NCBI RefSeq assembly: GCF_028372415.1
Contig: NC_092876.1
Location: forward strand, 218,785,528-218,849,527
Origin: Notamacropus eugenii
Lineage: Eukaryota > Chordata > Mammalia > Diprotodontia > Macropodidae
DNA length: 64,000 nt
Direction of reading: 5' to 3'
Shown here in pieces: positions 23,705 to 35,044 of the stretch (its first letter is position 1; each line of letters opens with the position of its first letter). Under the pieces are notes generated by a model. It made no database searches. It was given only the letters and a program-made list of their open reading frames with translations, and had not been told where the DNA came from. The position numbers and the translations under genes were made by a program.

Positions 23705-23880
23705 TGTAAGTCCTGGACTCACACATACTGGCTGTATGATCCCAGGTAAGTCAATCGACCTCTTAGAGTCCTAGGGAATTCTCTAAGATTATAAGTTGAA
23801 AGAGAAGTTGCTTACCTGCATAATTAGGAGTCTCCACATTTGGCAGTTTTCAATATCAATTAAATCATAGATTCAGTCCT
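23705..23880 (+). mobile_element. CORE-SINE, right part
   Basis: ACACATACTGGCTGTATGAT, CAGGTAAGTCAATCGACCTC and AGTTGCTTACCTGCATAATT continue the SINE begun at 23165. AAGTCC is present on both sides of the intervening L2-type segment. Confidence 0.65.
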
Positions 23881-23884
23881 TATA

Positions 23885-23885
<1 letters not shown>

Positions 23886-23965
<80 letters not shown>

Positions 23966-24000
23966 CCCTCTCCTCTCCTCTCCTCTCCTCTCCTCCCCAC
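23886..24000. repeat. (CT)n and (CTCCT)n polypyrimidine tract
   Basis: About 75 bases of uninterrupted CT repeat grade into C-rich and CTCCT pentamer units. The whole tract has only pyrimidines on the plus strand. Confidence 0.97.
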
Positions 24001-24160
24001 AACTATTACCAAAGATATACGTGTTGAAAGAAAATTTTTTGTCTTACTTTATATTCTCAGTATCAACATTCCTTCTAATTTAAAAAAATTTTTTTATAAC
24101 TGTGGGGACCTGTTACTTCTCTGAGCAGAAAATTTTACATGGCCTGATAACTGTGTGACA

Positions 24161-24176
24161 CTCAAAACTTTTTTTT
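24161..24176. repeat. Target-site duplication, left copy (HAL1-like B)
   Basis: CTCAAAACTTTTTTTT is repeated exactly at 26292-26307. The T run makes the inner edge uncertain by a base or two. Confidence 0.9.
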
Positions 24177-26291
24177 TTAATTTTTGTTTTTTATTTAACT
24201 TTTAACATTTATTTTCACAAAATTTTGGGTTACAAATTTTCTCCCCTTTTCTCCCCTCCCCCCCAAACCCAAGCATTCTTATTGCCCCTGTGACCAATCT
24301 GCTCTCTCCTCTATCCTCCCTCCCTGCCCTTGTCTCTGTCTTCTCTTTTGTCCTGTAGGGCCCGATAGCTTTCTTGACCCCTTAACCTGTATTTCTTATT
24401 TCCCAGTGGTAAGAACATTACATTTGATCCTAACACTTTGAGTTCCAACTTCTTTAGCTCCCTCCCTCTCCACCCCTTCCCCTTGGAAGACAAGCAATTC
24501 AATATAGGCCAAATCTGTGTAGTTTTGCAAATGATTTCCATACTAGTTGTGTTGTATAGGACTAACTATATTTCCCTCCATCCTATCCTGTCCCCCATTA
24601 CTTCTATTCTCTTATGATCCTTTCCCTCCCCATGAGTGTCGACCTCGGATTGCATTCTCCTCCCCATGCCCTCCCCTCCATCCTCCCCCCCACCCTGCTT
24701 GTGCCCCTGTCCCCCACTCTCCTGTATCATGAGATAGGTTTTCCTATCAAAATGAGTGTGTATTTTATTCTTTCCTTTAGTGGAATGTGATGAGATAGAC
24801 CTCATGTTTTTCTCTTGCCTCCCGTCTTTATCTCTCCACTAATAAGTCTTTTGCTTGCCTCTTTTATGAGAGATAATTTGCCCCATTCAACTTCTCCCTT
24901 TCTCCTCCCAATATTTCTCTCTCACTGCTTGATTTCATTTTTTTTTTAAGATATGATCCCATCCTCTTCAATTCACTCTGTGCACTCTGTCTCTATGTAT
25001 GTGTGTGTGTGTGCATGTGTGTGTGTGTGTACTCCCACCCAGTACCCAGATACTGAAATGTTTCAAGAGTTACAAATATTGTCTTTCCATGTAGGAATGT
25101 AAACAGTTCAACTTTAGTAAGTCCCTTATGACTTCTCTTTGCTGTTCACCTTTTCATGGTTCTCTTCATTCTTGTGTTAGAAAGTCAAATTTTCTTTCCA
25201 GCTCTGGTCTTTTCATCAAGAAAATTTGAAAATCCTCTATTTCATTGAAAGACCATTTTTTCTCCTGAAGTATTATACTCAGTTTTGCTGGGTAGGTGAT
25301 TCTTGGTTTTAGTCCTAGTTCCTTTGACTTCTGGAATATCCTATTCCATTCCCTTCGATCCCTTAATGTAGAGGGTGCTAGATCTTGTGTTATCCTGATT
25401 GTATTTCCACAATACTTGAATTGTTTCTTTCTAGCTGCTTGCAATATTTTCTCTTTCACCTGGGAATTCTGGAATTTGGCCACAATGCTCCTAGGAGTTT
25501 CTCTTTCTGGATCTCTTTCATGCGGTGTTCTGCGGATTCCTTGAATATTTCTTTTGCCCTCTGGTTCTAGAATCTCAGGGCAGTTTTCCTTGATAATTTC
25601 ATGGAAGATAATGTCTAGGCTTTTCTTTTGATCATGGTTTTCAGGTAGTCCCAGAATTTTTACATTGTCTCTCCTGATTCTATTTTCCAGGTCAGTTGTT
25701 TTTCCAATAAGATATTTCACATTATCTTCCATTTTTCGAATCTTCTCTCTATGTTCTGTGATATCTGTCTTTCTCATAAAGTCCTTAGCGTCCATCTGTG
25801 CCATTCCAGTTTTGAAAGATCTATTTTCTTCAGTGAGCTTTTGAATCTCCTTTTCCATTTGGCTAATTCTGTTTTTGAAAGCATTCTTCTCCTCATTGGC
25901 CTTTTGAACCTCTTTTGCCAATTGAGTTAGGCTAGTTTTCAAGGTGTTAATTTCTTCAACATTTTTTTGGTTCTCCTTTAGCAGGGAGCTGATCTGCTTT
26001 TCATGCTTCTCTTTTATCCCTCTCATTTCTCTTCCCAGTTTTTCCTCCACCTCTCTAACTTGATTTTCAAAATTCTTTTTGAGCTCTTCCATGGCCTGAG
26101 CCCATTGGGTGGGCTGGGACACAGAATCCTTGATTTCTGTGTCTTTGCCTGATGGTAAGCATTGTTCTTCCTCGTCAGAAAGGAAGGGAGGAAGTGTCTT
26201 TTCTCCGAGAAAGTACCCTTCAATAGTTTTATTTCTTTTCCTTTTTCTGGGCATTCTCCCCAGCCAGTGGCTTGACCTCTGAATATTCTCC
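24177..26291 (-). mobile_element. HAL1-like element B, 5'-truncated, ORF1 intact
   Basis: A minus-strand element of about 2.1 kb. It starts only 37 bases upstream of the ORF1 ATG (26254), contains the whole ORF1, then the same ORF2-less 3' UTR as element A, and an A-rich tail. The 16-base target duplications on both sides mark it as a single intact insertion. The 3' UTR contains a GT microsatellite near 24997-25030. Loss of the 5' UTR removes the promoter, so this locus should not be a source of new copies even though its ORF1 is open. Confidence 0.9.
25166..26254 (-). CDS. L1-type ORF1p, complete open frame (362 aa)
   Basis: The protein is the L1 ORF1 nucleic-acid chaperone, which normally trimerises and coats the element RNA. 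I place the start at the ATG of MPRKRKRNKTIEGYFLGEK (26254-26252). An ATG 27 codons further up lies in flanking genomic DNA. Residues about 1-65 are basic then acidic and disordered. About 70-190 form a heptad coiled coil (MEKEIQKLTEENRSF). About 190-290 form the RRM ([46 protein letters not shown]). About 290-362 form the C-terminal domain (DRREWNRIF, KPRITYPAKLSIIL). No stop or frameshift interrupts it, consistent with recent insertion. It is a transposon protein, not a host gene. Confidence 0.9.
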   Translation of the reverse strand: MPRKRKRNKTIEGYFLGEKTLPPFLSDEEEQCLPSGKDTEIKDSVSQPTQWAQAMEELKKNFENQVREVEEKLGREMRGIKEKHEKQISSLLKENQKNVEEINTLKTSLTQLAKEVQKANEEKNAFKNRISQMEKEIQKLTEENRSFKTGMAQMDAKDFMRKTDITEHREKIRKMEDNVKYLIGKTTDLENRIRRDNVKILGLPENHDQKKSLDIIFHEIIKENCPEILEPEGKRNIQGIRRTPHERDPERETPRSIVAKFQNSQVKEKILQAARKKQFKYCGNTIRITQDLAPSTLRDRREWNRIFQKSKELGLKPRITYPAKLSIILQEKKWSFNEIEDFQIFLMKRPELERKFDFLTQE

Positions 26292-26307
26292 CTCAAAACT
26301 TTTTTTT
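26292..26307. repeat. Target-site duplication, right copy (HAL1-like B)
   Basis: CTCAAAACTTTTTTTT is identical to 24161-24176. Confidence 0.9.
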
Positions 26308-26754
26308 GTAATATAAATAGTATAAATGTTTCCAATGAAAACTGAAAATCTGTGTGCTTTTGATTTTATTTAACAGAACAATGTTTTCCTTTCCTTTCTT
26401 GATGGTGACATCACTTTGGTGAGGGGCTTTTTAGTTAGTCTCACATAACTTCAAGTTTCTGCTGCTAGATGATTCTAGTAAAGTAATCACTCCAGTCACT
26501 TATCACTTTTTCATCCCTTTAAAAAAGAGGAAAACCACCAAATCTTTCATTCCTAGCAGGCCTGAAGAACAACCAAAATCAAACAACCTAACTAGACCAG
26601 TTCAATGGAAGTTTATAAACCAATTCAAATATGTAAAGTGTCAGGAAAGGAGAGCAAAAACAACCATATAAATAATGGTTTAAAACTGTTTTTAACAGAA
26701 AATTTCAGCTGTGAGGCAATAATTCAGTGTGCAGGGGAAGCACCTAATCTTCAA
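26308..26754. other. Intergenic, nothing recognised
   Basis: No clear repeat or coding exon. Confidence 0.4.
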
Positions 26755-26822
26755 GGGAATATTGCCCAACACTTAGTACAGTACCTGGAGCATAGTAGGT
26801 GCTTAATAAATGCATATTGACA
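26755..26822 (+). mobile_element. L2 3'-terminal fragment
   Basis: ACACTTAGTACAGTACCTGG and AGCATAGTAGGTGCTTAATA are the standard L2 terminus. Confidence 0.8.
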
Positions 26823-26994
26823 AACACATGCCACATATTTACATATATAAATGAAGAAGGATTGAACATATGGTTTCATTTACATACATATTTTATATGT
26901 AAATATATGTTGAAAAACAGTTAAAATAATGAAATAGCAAAACCTGTTCTTTATGTCTCTATCCACATACCATCCCCTTGCAATGTATTATATG

Positions 26995-27045
26995 TAAGTA
27001 TGTGTGTGTGCGTGTGTGTGTGTGTATGGATGGATGTGTATGGGT
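26995..27045. repeat. (TG)n / (TGGA)n microsatellite
   Basis: Interrupted TG repeats followed by short ATGG units. Confidence 0.9.
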
Positions 27046-28904
27046 AAGGACTGCATACGTGATTTAATTTACATATACACATACAGGTTGGGAAATAAGT
27101 CTACAGTTGAATAGATTTTTCTTTCTTTTTTCTGTTTATGTACCTGTATCTATCTATGCCTTGGAAGGGGTCCTTCTTCCAATTCCCACTGGTATTGGAT
27201 TCTCCTGAATGCTGGTGGGCTGTCTCCCTCTCATCTCCTCAGGGTTCTAGGGATACACCTAAGGAACAATAGGATTCTTCTCTAATGTTAGCAGTGCAAG
27301 CCCCGATTCTAATATTTTCCCAGCATCATCCCTCAATGATTAGCTCACTAGCATTATTTAACCAATCAACATCAATTAATTTTAGTTCAGTTAGACACAA
27401 CAGAGACAAAAACCAGCAGGTCCATGTGTTCGTGACTTCACATCACCAGTGTTTGGGAGAGGAAGCAGTAGTCACTAAGGCTAACTCTCAGCAAAAGCAG
27501 GGTCATATCCTTTTCATTTCATGAAGGTCCCTCCCCAACCTAGACATCTGCAGTGACTTGTCCTCCTTGCTTGTTACTAGTGACGGAAAGAGGCTAAGTT
27601 GCCCTCTTGAGAGTCCTTTTGTTTTGGGGGTTTTTTGCACCATCAGTTCTGCTTCAGCAGTGAAACAAAAGATGAATGCTATGAGGACTAGAAACAATCT
27701 TAGAATACTGGCGGATATTCCAAAGTGAAGAGAGGAGTCTTTCTACTACTTGTGCCTGGAGACAGATCTTACTAGCTTCCACATGGAAACAGAGCAGACA
27801 TCCTCCAAAGATGTAACTCTCATTGGATAGGTCACCTTTTTCATATATAATATATGTACACATATATTATATAATATTCATTTGCTGTTTTATTACTTTG
27901 TCCTATTTCTCAATATTATATGACCAATAAATGGGTAAAGCATGAAGTTCGAGTGAATACCATTTACAATTTGAGCCACAGTAGTAGAAAATAATTTTGT
28001 ATAACATAAATACTGATTCAGCAACCCAAATTAGTAATTACCATAAAAATCAATGTAGCAAATAAATAATACATAATTGATAAATAATAATCAATAATTA
28101 GTAATTATCTATAATCATTAATTAGAAATAATTCCAAGTAGCCAATAATCCATCCTTCAGTCATGTGTATAATTCAATCATATGCTATGAGCGGGTAGAG
28201 GATTAGCTGAGTAATGCTCTACCTACATATGGTTTTTCTGTGGGTATCTGATACTGTAAATATTCTTGCAATAAACTATAGCAGTAAGCATTAGATTTCT
28301 ATAGGAAAAAATCACCAAATTATATTTGAATTATGTATAATAACATATATACTCATAAATTATTCAGATTATTATATTTCTATTGCCACCTTTATGTTTT
28401 TAAAGTTGTATTTCTTTTCTCTCTTACTCGCCCTTTCCATTTTATTTCCTTAGTCTTTCATTCACAGCAACCATGGTAGAAATGACTTTCAGATATATTT
28501 AAAACACAATCCTAAATAATAATTGGATTATATCTATTGCCCTATTTATTTAGAGATGCATTCAATGGTAATGTAAAAAACATATTTAACTCTAATTAGC
28601 ATACAACTAGGCAACCAAAATCTGAGTTTGATAGCTATAGTATCTTAACATGAATAGCTACAAATGAAATTTTCCTGTGTTGCTAAATCAAATCCATGAA
28701 ATAAAACTTTTAAAAAATTCTTATTGATATGTTGAACCTACTGAGACATACAGGAGTAAATTGTGACTCATTTTTCATTTCATATATTTAAGAGCTTGTC
28801 TTGAAATTGAGAGATAAGTTGTTTATATTCAATGTTATTCTTCTAAAAAATCAAGATGTGAAAACTGGAATATGAAAAATACTTCTCATGCAAATAAAGT
28901 CAGA
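27046..28904. other. Intergenic, no gene recognised
   Basis: 27.1-27.85 kb has a more balanced base composition and could be an unrecognised ancient element. 27.85-28.9 kb is very AT-rich with TAATAAT-type low complexity. No exon, RNA gene or known repeat could be assigned. Confidence 0.4.
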
Positions 28905-30050
28905 TCTAAGTAAGTGGAAATACATCAGTCACTACTTGGGTAGGCCAAGCCAATATAATAAAAATGACAATTCTACCTAAATTAATTTACTTACTTAGTG
29001 CCATGCCAATCAAACTATGTGATAATTATCTTCTAGAGCTGGAAAAAATAATATCAAAATTCATTTGGAAGAACAAAAGTTCCAGAACAGCAAGGCAACT
29101 AATGAAAAGAAATGCTAAGGAAGGTGGCCTAGCTCTACCAGATCTCAAATTGTATTATAAAGCAGCAATTATCCAAACCACTTGGTACTGGCTAAGAAAC
29201 AGAAGGGTAGACAAGTGGAATATACTAGGTACTCAAGACACAGTAGACAATGAATATAGCAATCTATTGTTTGACAAACCCAAGGACTCCAGCTTCTGGG
29301 ATAAGAACTCACTGTTTTACAAAAATTGCTGGGAAAACTGGATAAAACTGTGGCAGAAACTAGGCATAGACCAATGCCTGACACTGCACACAAGAATAAA
29401 GTCCAAATGGGTACATGATCTAGGTATAAAAATTGATACTATAAACAAATAAGTGGAGCAAGGAATAGTGTGTTTATCAGATTTATGGAGAAGGGAAGAA
29501 TTTTTGACTAAAGAAGAGATAGAAAGCATTATGAAGTGCAAGATGGCTAATTTTGATTACATTAAACTGAAAAGTTTTTGCACAACCAAATCCAATGCAA
29601 ATAAAATTAGGAGGGAAGCAGAAAATTGGGCAAGAATTTTTGCAAGTAGTATCTGTGATAAAGGCTTCATTTCTAAAACATATAGAGAAGTGAGTCAAAT
29701 GTACAAGAATACAAGTCATTCTCCCATTGATAAATAATCAAACGACATGAACAGGTAGTTTTCAGAGGAAGAAATTAAAGATATCTATAATCATATGAAA
29801 AAATGTTCTAAATTACTATTGATTAGAGAGATGCAAATTGAAACAACTCTGAGATACCACATCACACCTATCAGATTGGCTAAGATGACAGAACAGTTAG
29901 ATGATAAATGTTGGGGAAGATGTGAGAAAGTTGGAACACTAATTCATTGTTGGTGGTTCTGTGAGCTGATCCAACCATTCTGGAGAGCAATTTGGAACTA
30001 TGTCCAAAGGGCTACAAGAATGTGCATACCCTTTGACCATTTGATACTCT
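28905..30050 (+). mobile_element. L1 ORF2 C-terminal fragment, decayed
   Basis: A sense L1 piece spanning the end of the reverse transcriptase region and the C-terminal part of ORF2. The longest open piece (28964-29452) contains AMPIKL, LELEKIISKFIWKNK, GGLALPDLKLYYKAA and TTWYWLRNRRVDKW. These are the marsupial equivalents of human L1 AIPIKI, LEQIILKFIWN and GGITLPDFRQYYKA. Further pieces follow at 29453-29737 (FDYIKLKSFCTTKSNANKIR) and 29795-30050 (MQIETTLRYHITPIRLAKM). A TAA at 29450-29452 and another stop near 29737 interrupt it. The 3' UTR is missing, so the piece is truncated at both ends. Confidence 0.9.
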
Positions 30051-30054
30051 TATT

Positions 30055-31225
30055 GAATATAGACCATTTTTTTATTATTTGTTATTATTCGATATAGAAC
30101 ATTATCTATGAATAGTTATAGATTATTGACTATCAAATATGGATTATTGGTTTAGGGCATTGGTTTTCATTATTATAATTACTGAATTAGATGATTATTT
30201 AATCATTAAAGACATTTTACATTATACAAAAATATTGCCTCACAAATTACAAAATGACTTTGTAAACTGATAAAGTTTCTTACCTGCCCCACCTGCTAAT
30301 CATATAATGCTGGGCATTAAGGTAAAAAATAATGAAATAGAGGATTATACCTTTATGAACGATAACTTTTCAAACTGTAAGGATTGATGTTATATAAAGG
30401 CTTTTATTTCCAGAATTTGGAATCACTACTCTAAGACTTCAAGAAGAGAGACTGCCAGGAATCTTGCTGGAAATCCCTACTATCAACAACTATGCTATTG
30501 AATATCAAAGCATTCAATATGAAATACACAGATCCCACTTTAAAAGACTCATAGGTTGACAATGAAATAGAAGAGTAGAGTGAATGTGTTGCTAATCTCC
30601 TGGTAAGCCCAAGATAGAAAAGATAATAAATACAAAATATTGTTCCTACAACTTCAGAGATGTTAAGCCACATTGGCTAACCTAAATAATGATTCCTTAA
30701 TATTTCTTAGTATCCATGCTAAAAAATTACATCAACATTTTATTTTTGTGAACGATAATTTAACCATTGACAATTGCTTTGAAATAACAATATATAGAAT
30801 GTTGTTATATGAATTCAGGGTTGTACTAGTAGTAACGAATTAAAAGTGTAAGTTTTATAGAGTTAATGGGCACAAAAGATATTTTCTATGTTATATTATT
30901 ATGTATTATGTTATAGCTGTAATACAACCCCAGTACGTAGTATTATTAATGTTAATGCAGCAACAACTATGCCCTGTTCTGATTGTAAGCAGTGAAATTT
31001 ACTGCATAAAATGGAATCTTTAGGATTTGGCCTTTGAGCTTACTAAATCCAGGTAAAAAATATTCTTGCTGACAAAGCAACAATTCAACATGCAAGGGGA
31101 AATGCCAACAGCACCTATAGGGTATGCCTAATACCTCTCCAAAGGGGCAAACCAGTTCCAGGTTTATTGAGAAGACTAAGGTATCAGGCATAAATCCCAA
31201 TGCATACCCCTGTAGTGAAGTGCCA
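30055..31225. other. AT-rich intergenic, nothing recognised
   Basis: No recognised repeat or gene. 30.06-30.35 kb is rich in TTATT/ATTAT. Confidence 0.4.
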
Positions 31226-32545
31226 CAGAGTTTACTGAGCAAAGAAGTGACATGATTAGATCTTTATAAGTATCTCTTTGGCAGCTCTGTGGAGAATGGA
31301 TTAGAGGGAGGAAAGGCTTGATGCAGGAAGACCAATTAGGATGCTATTCCAACAGGCCAGGTGAAAAGTGATGGCCTAAATTAGGGTGACTTTTGTCATT
31401 AATATAGAAAAGTCAACAAGTATAATAAATGCTGAGCAGGTACAAAAGACAACACTTAGTAACTGTTAGGATATAGGGGTTTGTGAGAATGGAACTGAAG
31501 ATTCCTAGGATGTGAACCTAGATAACTAGAAGAATGCTGGTGCCTTCAATGGAAGTACTCACATTAAGAAGGATATGTTTAGCAGAAAAATCATGAGTTC
31601 TATTTTGGATATATTAAGTTTGATATGCCTATTTAATATACACTTGGAAATGCATACGAGGTAGCTGGAAATTTATGGCTCAGAGAAGAAATTAGTGTTA
31701 GATATATAGATTTGGGTGTTATTTGCATAGGTATTCATGAAAGCTGGTTAGATCACTAAGAAAGAATATAGAGAAATAAGAGGAGATGGTCCAGGAGAGG
31801 GCACTCCTATATAGGAAGCTAAACATGGATGATGAATCTTCAAAAGGGACTGAGAAAGAACAATTTGACAGCTAAGAAGAGAATCATGACAAAGAAATGT
31901 CACAAAATCTAAGAAGGAATGGATTTCCAGAGGATGCAATGGCCAACAGCACCAAAAAGGATGAGGACTAAGAAAAAGCCATTGGATTTAGCAAAAATGA
32001 GATCACTGGTGTCTAGAAGAGAGCATCTGTAGAGAAGCTAGGACAGAAGCCAGGTCTTAAGGAGTTAAGAAGTGAATAGGTGGAGAAAATAGAGGAAATT
32101 AATGTAAATAGCTTTTTATTTTTTAAGAGTTGGCTATGAAAATAATGAAAGATATAGGATGAAATCTTGGTGGGATGGTATGTCATGAAGTATTTTTATT
32201 TTTAAAGATCAGGGAGATTCATGCACATTGTAGGCAGCAGAAAGGGAGCTAATAGTTAAGGAAAACTTGAAAACTAGAGATACAGAGAGAATGGTCAAAG
32301 GCGCAAATTCCAGAAAGAGATGGGAAAGTGATGAAAATTATCAGGGACAGAATTAGAGAAGTTAGTGTGGGAAAGAAGGTCACCATCTTTTAAGACTGGA
32401 GCAAAAGAGGAAAGACTGAGTGGTGATATCGAGGCGATTTGAAATGTGGAATAGGAAAGGAGAAAGAGGTTGTAGAAGATGACCTCAAATTTTTTGGTGA
32501 AATATATATAAGGAGATTTTATCTGATGTGTTTACATAAAAAAGT
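31226..32545 (-). mobile_element. L2 copy, antisense, decayed
   Basis: The plus strand reads as the reverse complement of L2 from the last part of ORF2 upstream. It has GTGACATGATTAGATCTTTA, AATGGATTAGAGGGAGGAAA, AGGATGCTATTCCAACAGGC (reverse of CTATTGCAATAG-type), AATGCTGGTGCCTTCAATGG, GAGTTCTATTTTGGATATAT and AGGATGAGGACTAAG near the conserved AAFDT region. Strong decay is expected of an ancient CR1-clade element. Confidence 0.75.
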
Positions 32546-32699
32546 AATCCCATTCCATTCTATCTTCTCCAGAGGATTGCTCCCTCCATCAATAGTCTTT
32601 CACACCAATCTTTAACTGTTTCCTGTTTAATGGCTGCTTTCTGCCTGTAAAATTGCATACCCATTCCATTCCCCCAAAACTCTCACTTGATCTGTTCAT

Positions 32700-33905
32700 C
32701 ATCTGTCTATCTCCAATAACTACAATCTTATATCTCTCCTTCCTTAAATCTCTCCTCTGTAAAAGGCCATCAGTAATAAATGTTTCCACTTCCTTTCACT
32801 CTTCTTAATTCGTTTGTAGTCTGACTTCTGACCTAATCATTCAACTGAAACTATTCAGATCTCTTAATTCCCAAACCTAATGGCCCTTTCTCAATCCTAA
32901 TCCTTCTCAATTTCGGCAGCCTTTGACACTATTGATGACTCCCTTCTGTTTGATACACTCTTTTCTAAGTTTTCTTAACATTACTTTCTCCTGGTTCTCC
33001 TCCTACCTGTTTGATCTCTCTTTCTGTTTCTGTTGCTGAAATATGATCCACATCATGCTCACTGTTGGAATCCCCCAAGGTTCTATCCTGGCATCAGCTG
33101 TCATAATTTTAATTATCATCTCTATATAAATGACCCTCAGATCTTATTGTTTAGCCCTAACCTCTCTCGACCTAGATTCAGATCTCCAACTTCCTATTAG
33201 ACATCTCAAACTGGATGCGCTGTGGATATCTTAAACACAACATATCTAAATCTGAACACGTTATCTTTTCCCCCAAATACCTCATTTTTCATAACTTTCC
33301 CACTATTGTAAAGGGTACCATCACCCTCCCAATCATGCAGCCCAGGTGTCATGCTCAACTCCTCACTCTCTCCCCACTCTCCTCACATACAATTATTTGT
33401 CAGATCTTATGGTTTCTACCTTTATAATATGTCTTAACTATGTTTCCTTATCTTCTCTAACACTGCCACCCATCTGATAGAGGCCATATCACCTCACAGT
33501 TGGACTATTACAATAGTCTGCTGGTCTCTCTCAATTCTCTCCCCATTCTAGTTCACCATCCACTCAGTTATCAAATAGATCTTCAAAAGTACAAGTCTGA
33601 TCATATTGGTCATATTCTCTCCCTTCACAGCTCCATCTCTTGGCTTCCCTGAGTTTCTTCAAGTCTCATCTAAAATCTTACCTCTAAAAGAAATCTTTCC
33701 TGATTGCCATTAAGGCTAGTACCTTCCCTCCATGATTATCTCCAATTTATCCTGAATATAACTCATTTATAAATGTTGTTTGCATGTCGTCTCTCCCTAT
33801 AGACTGTGAGCTCCTTGAGAGCAGGGACTGTTTTTTGGCTTTCTTTGTATTCCCAGCATTCAGCACAGTGTCTGGAAATAGTAGGCCCTTAATAAATGTT
33901 TCCTG
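32700..33905 (+). mobile_element. L2 copy, sense, decayed ORF2 plus 3' UTR
   Basis: Sense traces of the L2 reverse transcriptase are visible: TFDTIDDSLLFDTLFSKF (from about 32925), a short WFSSYL-like stretch, and GIPQGSILA (near 33070), the PQGS motif of CR1/L2 polymerases. Downstream come TTGGACTATTACAATAGTCT, GACTGTGAGCTCCTTGAGAG, CAGCACAGTGTCTGGAAATA and TTAATAAATGTTTCCTGATT, the L2 3' terminus. Many stops make it dead. It lies head to head with the antisense copy at 31226-32545. Confidence 0.85.
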
Positions 33906-33924
33906 ATTTCACATGAATAATAAT

Positions 33925-34998
33925 TCTTTAGTTATCTTTAAGAATAAAAGGTATACTGGATAATTTTGATTACAAAAAATTTAAAAGGTTTTGCATAAAC
34001 AAAGCCAAAGTAGTCAAAATTAAAAGGAAAGCAGGAAACTCAGAAAAAATTTATATCAAAAGGGCCTCATTTCTCAAATATAAAGGAACTGAGCCAAATT
34101 TATGAAAGTAACAGCCATTTTCCAATTGATAAATGGTCAAAGGTTATGAACGGACAGTATTCAGAAGAAATCAAAGCTACTGATAGTCACATGAAAAAGT
34201 GCTCTAAATCACTATTGATTAAAGAAATGCAAATTTAAACAACTCTGAGGTACCACCTCACCCCCTATCAGATTGGCTAACATGACAGAAAAGGAAAATG
34301 ATAAATGCTAGAAGTGATGTGAAAAACAGAGACACTAATGTATTGTTGGTGGAGTTGCAAACTAGTTCCACCATTTTGGAGAACAATTTGGAACTATGCC
34401 CAAAGGGATGTAAAACTGCATATACTCTTTGAACCAGCAATACCAGTACTAGGTCTGTATCCTAGGAAGTTCAAAGAAAAGGGAAATAGAGGGGATGCCT
34501 AGCAATTGGGAAAAGGCTGATGATTGTGATGGAATATATTGTGCTATAACAAGTGATGAGTAGGTTCCAGAAAAACCTGGGAAGACTTAAAATGAACTGA
34601 TGCAAAGTGATATGAGCAGAACCAGGAGAACATTGTACACGGTAACAGCAATGTATGTTATGATGATCAACTACGAAAGACTTAGCCACTCTTATCAATA
34701 CAATGAGCCAAGACAATGTCAAAATATCCATGATAAAAAATGCTGTCCATCTCCAAGGAGAACTGATGAACTGTAAGTGCAGATTGAACTTTTTTTTTTC
34801 ACTTTCTTCATATCTCTTGCTTTTTATTGTGAATTTGTTGTTGTTTTGTGGCAACATGACTAATGTGGAAATATGTTTTACATGACTTCATATGTACAAA
34901 TGACATATTGTTTGCCTTTTCAATAGGTAGGGGAGGGAGAGAATTTGGAACTCATTTTTTCAAAATAAAAGTTAAATGTAAATAAACAAATTTAATTT
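33925..34998 (+). mobile_element. 5'-truncated L1: ORF2 end and 3' UTR
   Basis: It starts in the last part of ORF2 (AAAAGGTTTTGCATAAACAA), continues through TTGGCTAACATGACAGAAAA, GTATTGTTGGTGGAGTTGCA, TGCAAAGTGATATGAGCAGA and GGCAACATGACTAATGTGGA. It ends with TTGGAACTC and an AAATAAACAAATTTAA tail. Internal deletions and stops show moderate age. It serves as the in-window reference for what an ordinary L1 3' end looks like. Confidence 0.9.
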
Positions 34999-35028
34999 TT
35001 TAAAGGTTTACTGGTATAAAGAGTTGTG

Positions 35029-35044
35029 TTAAAGTTTTGCCACT
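35029..35044. repeat. Direct repeat flanking retroviral retrocopy, left
   Basis: TTAAAGTTTTGCCACT is repeated exactly at 36276-36291. TT/AAAG is an L1-endonuclease-like target. Confidence 0.85.

Noticed and set aside
34471-34857. 128-codon antisense open frame
   Set aside because: It is antisense to the L1 3' region at 33.9-35.0 kb.
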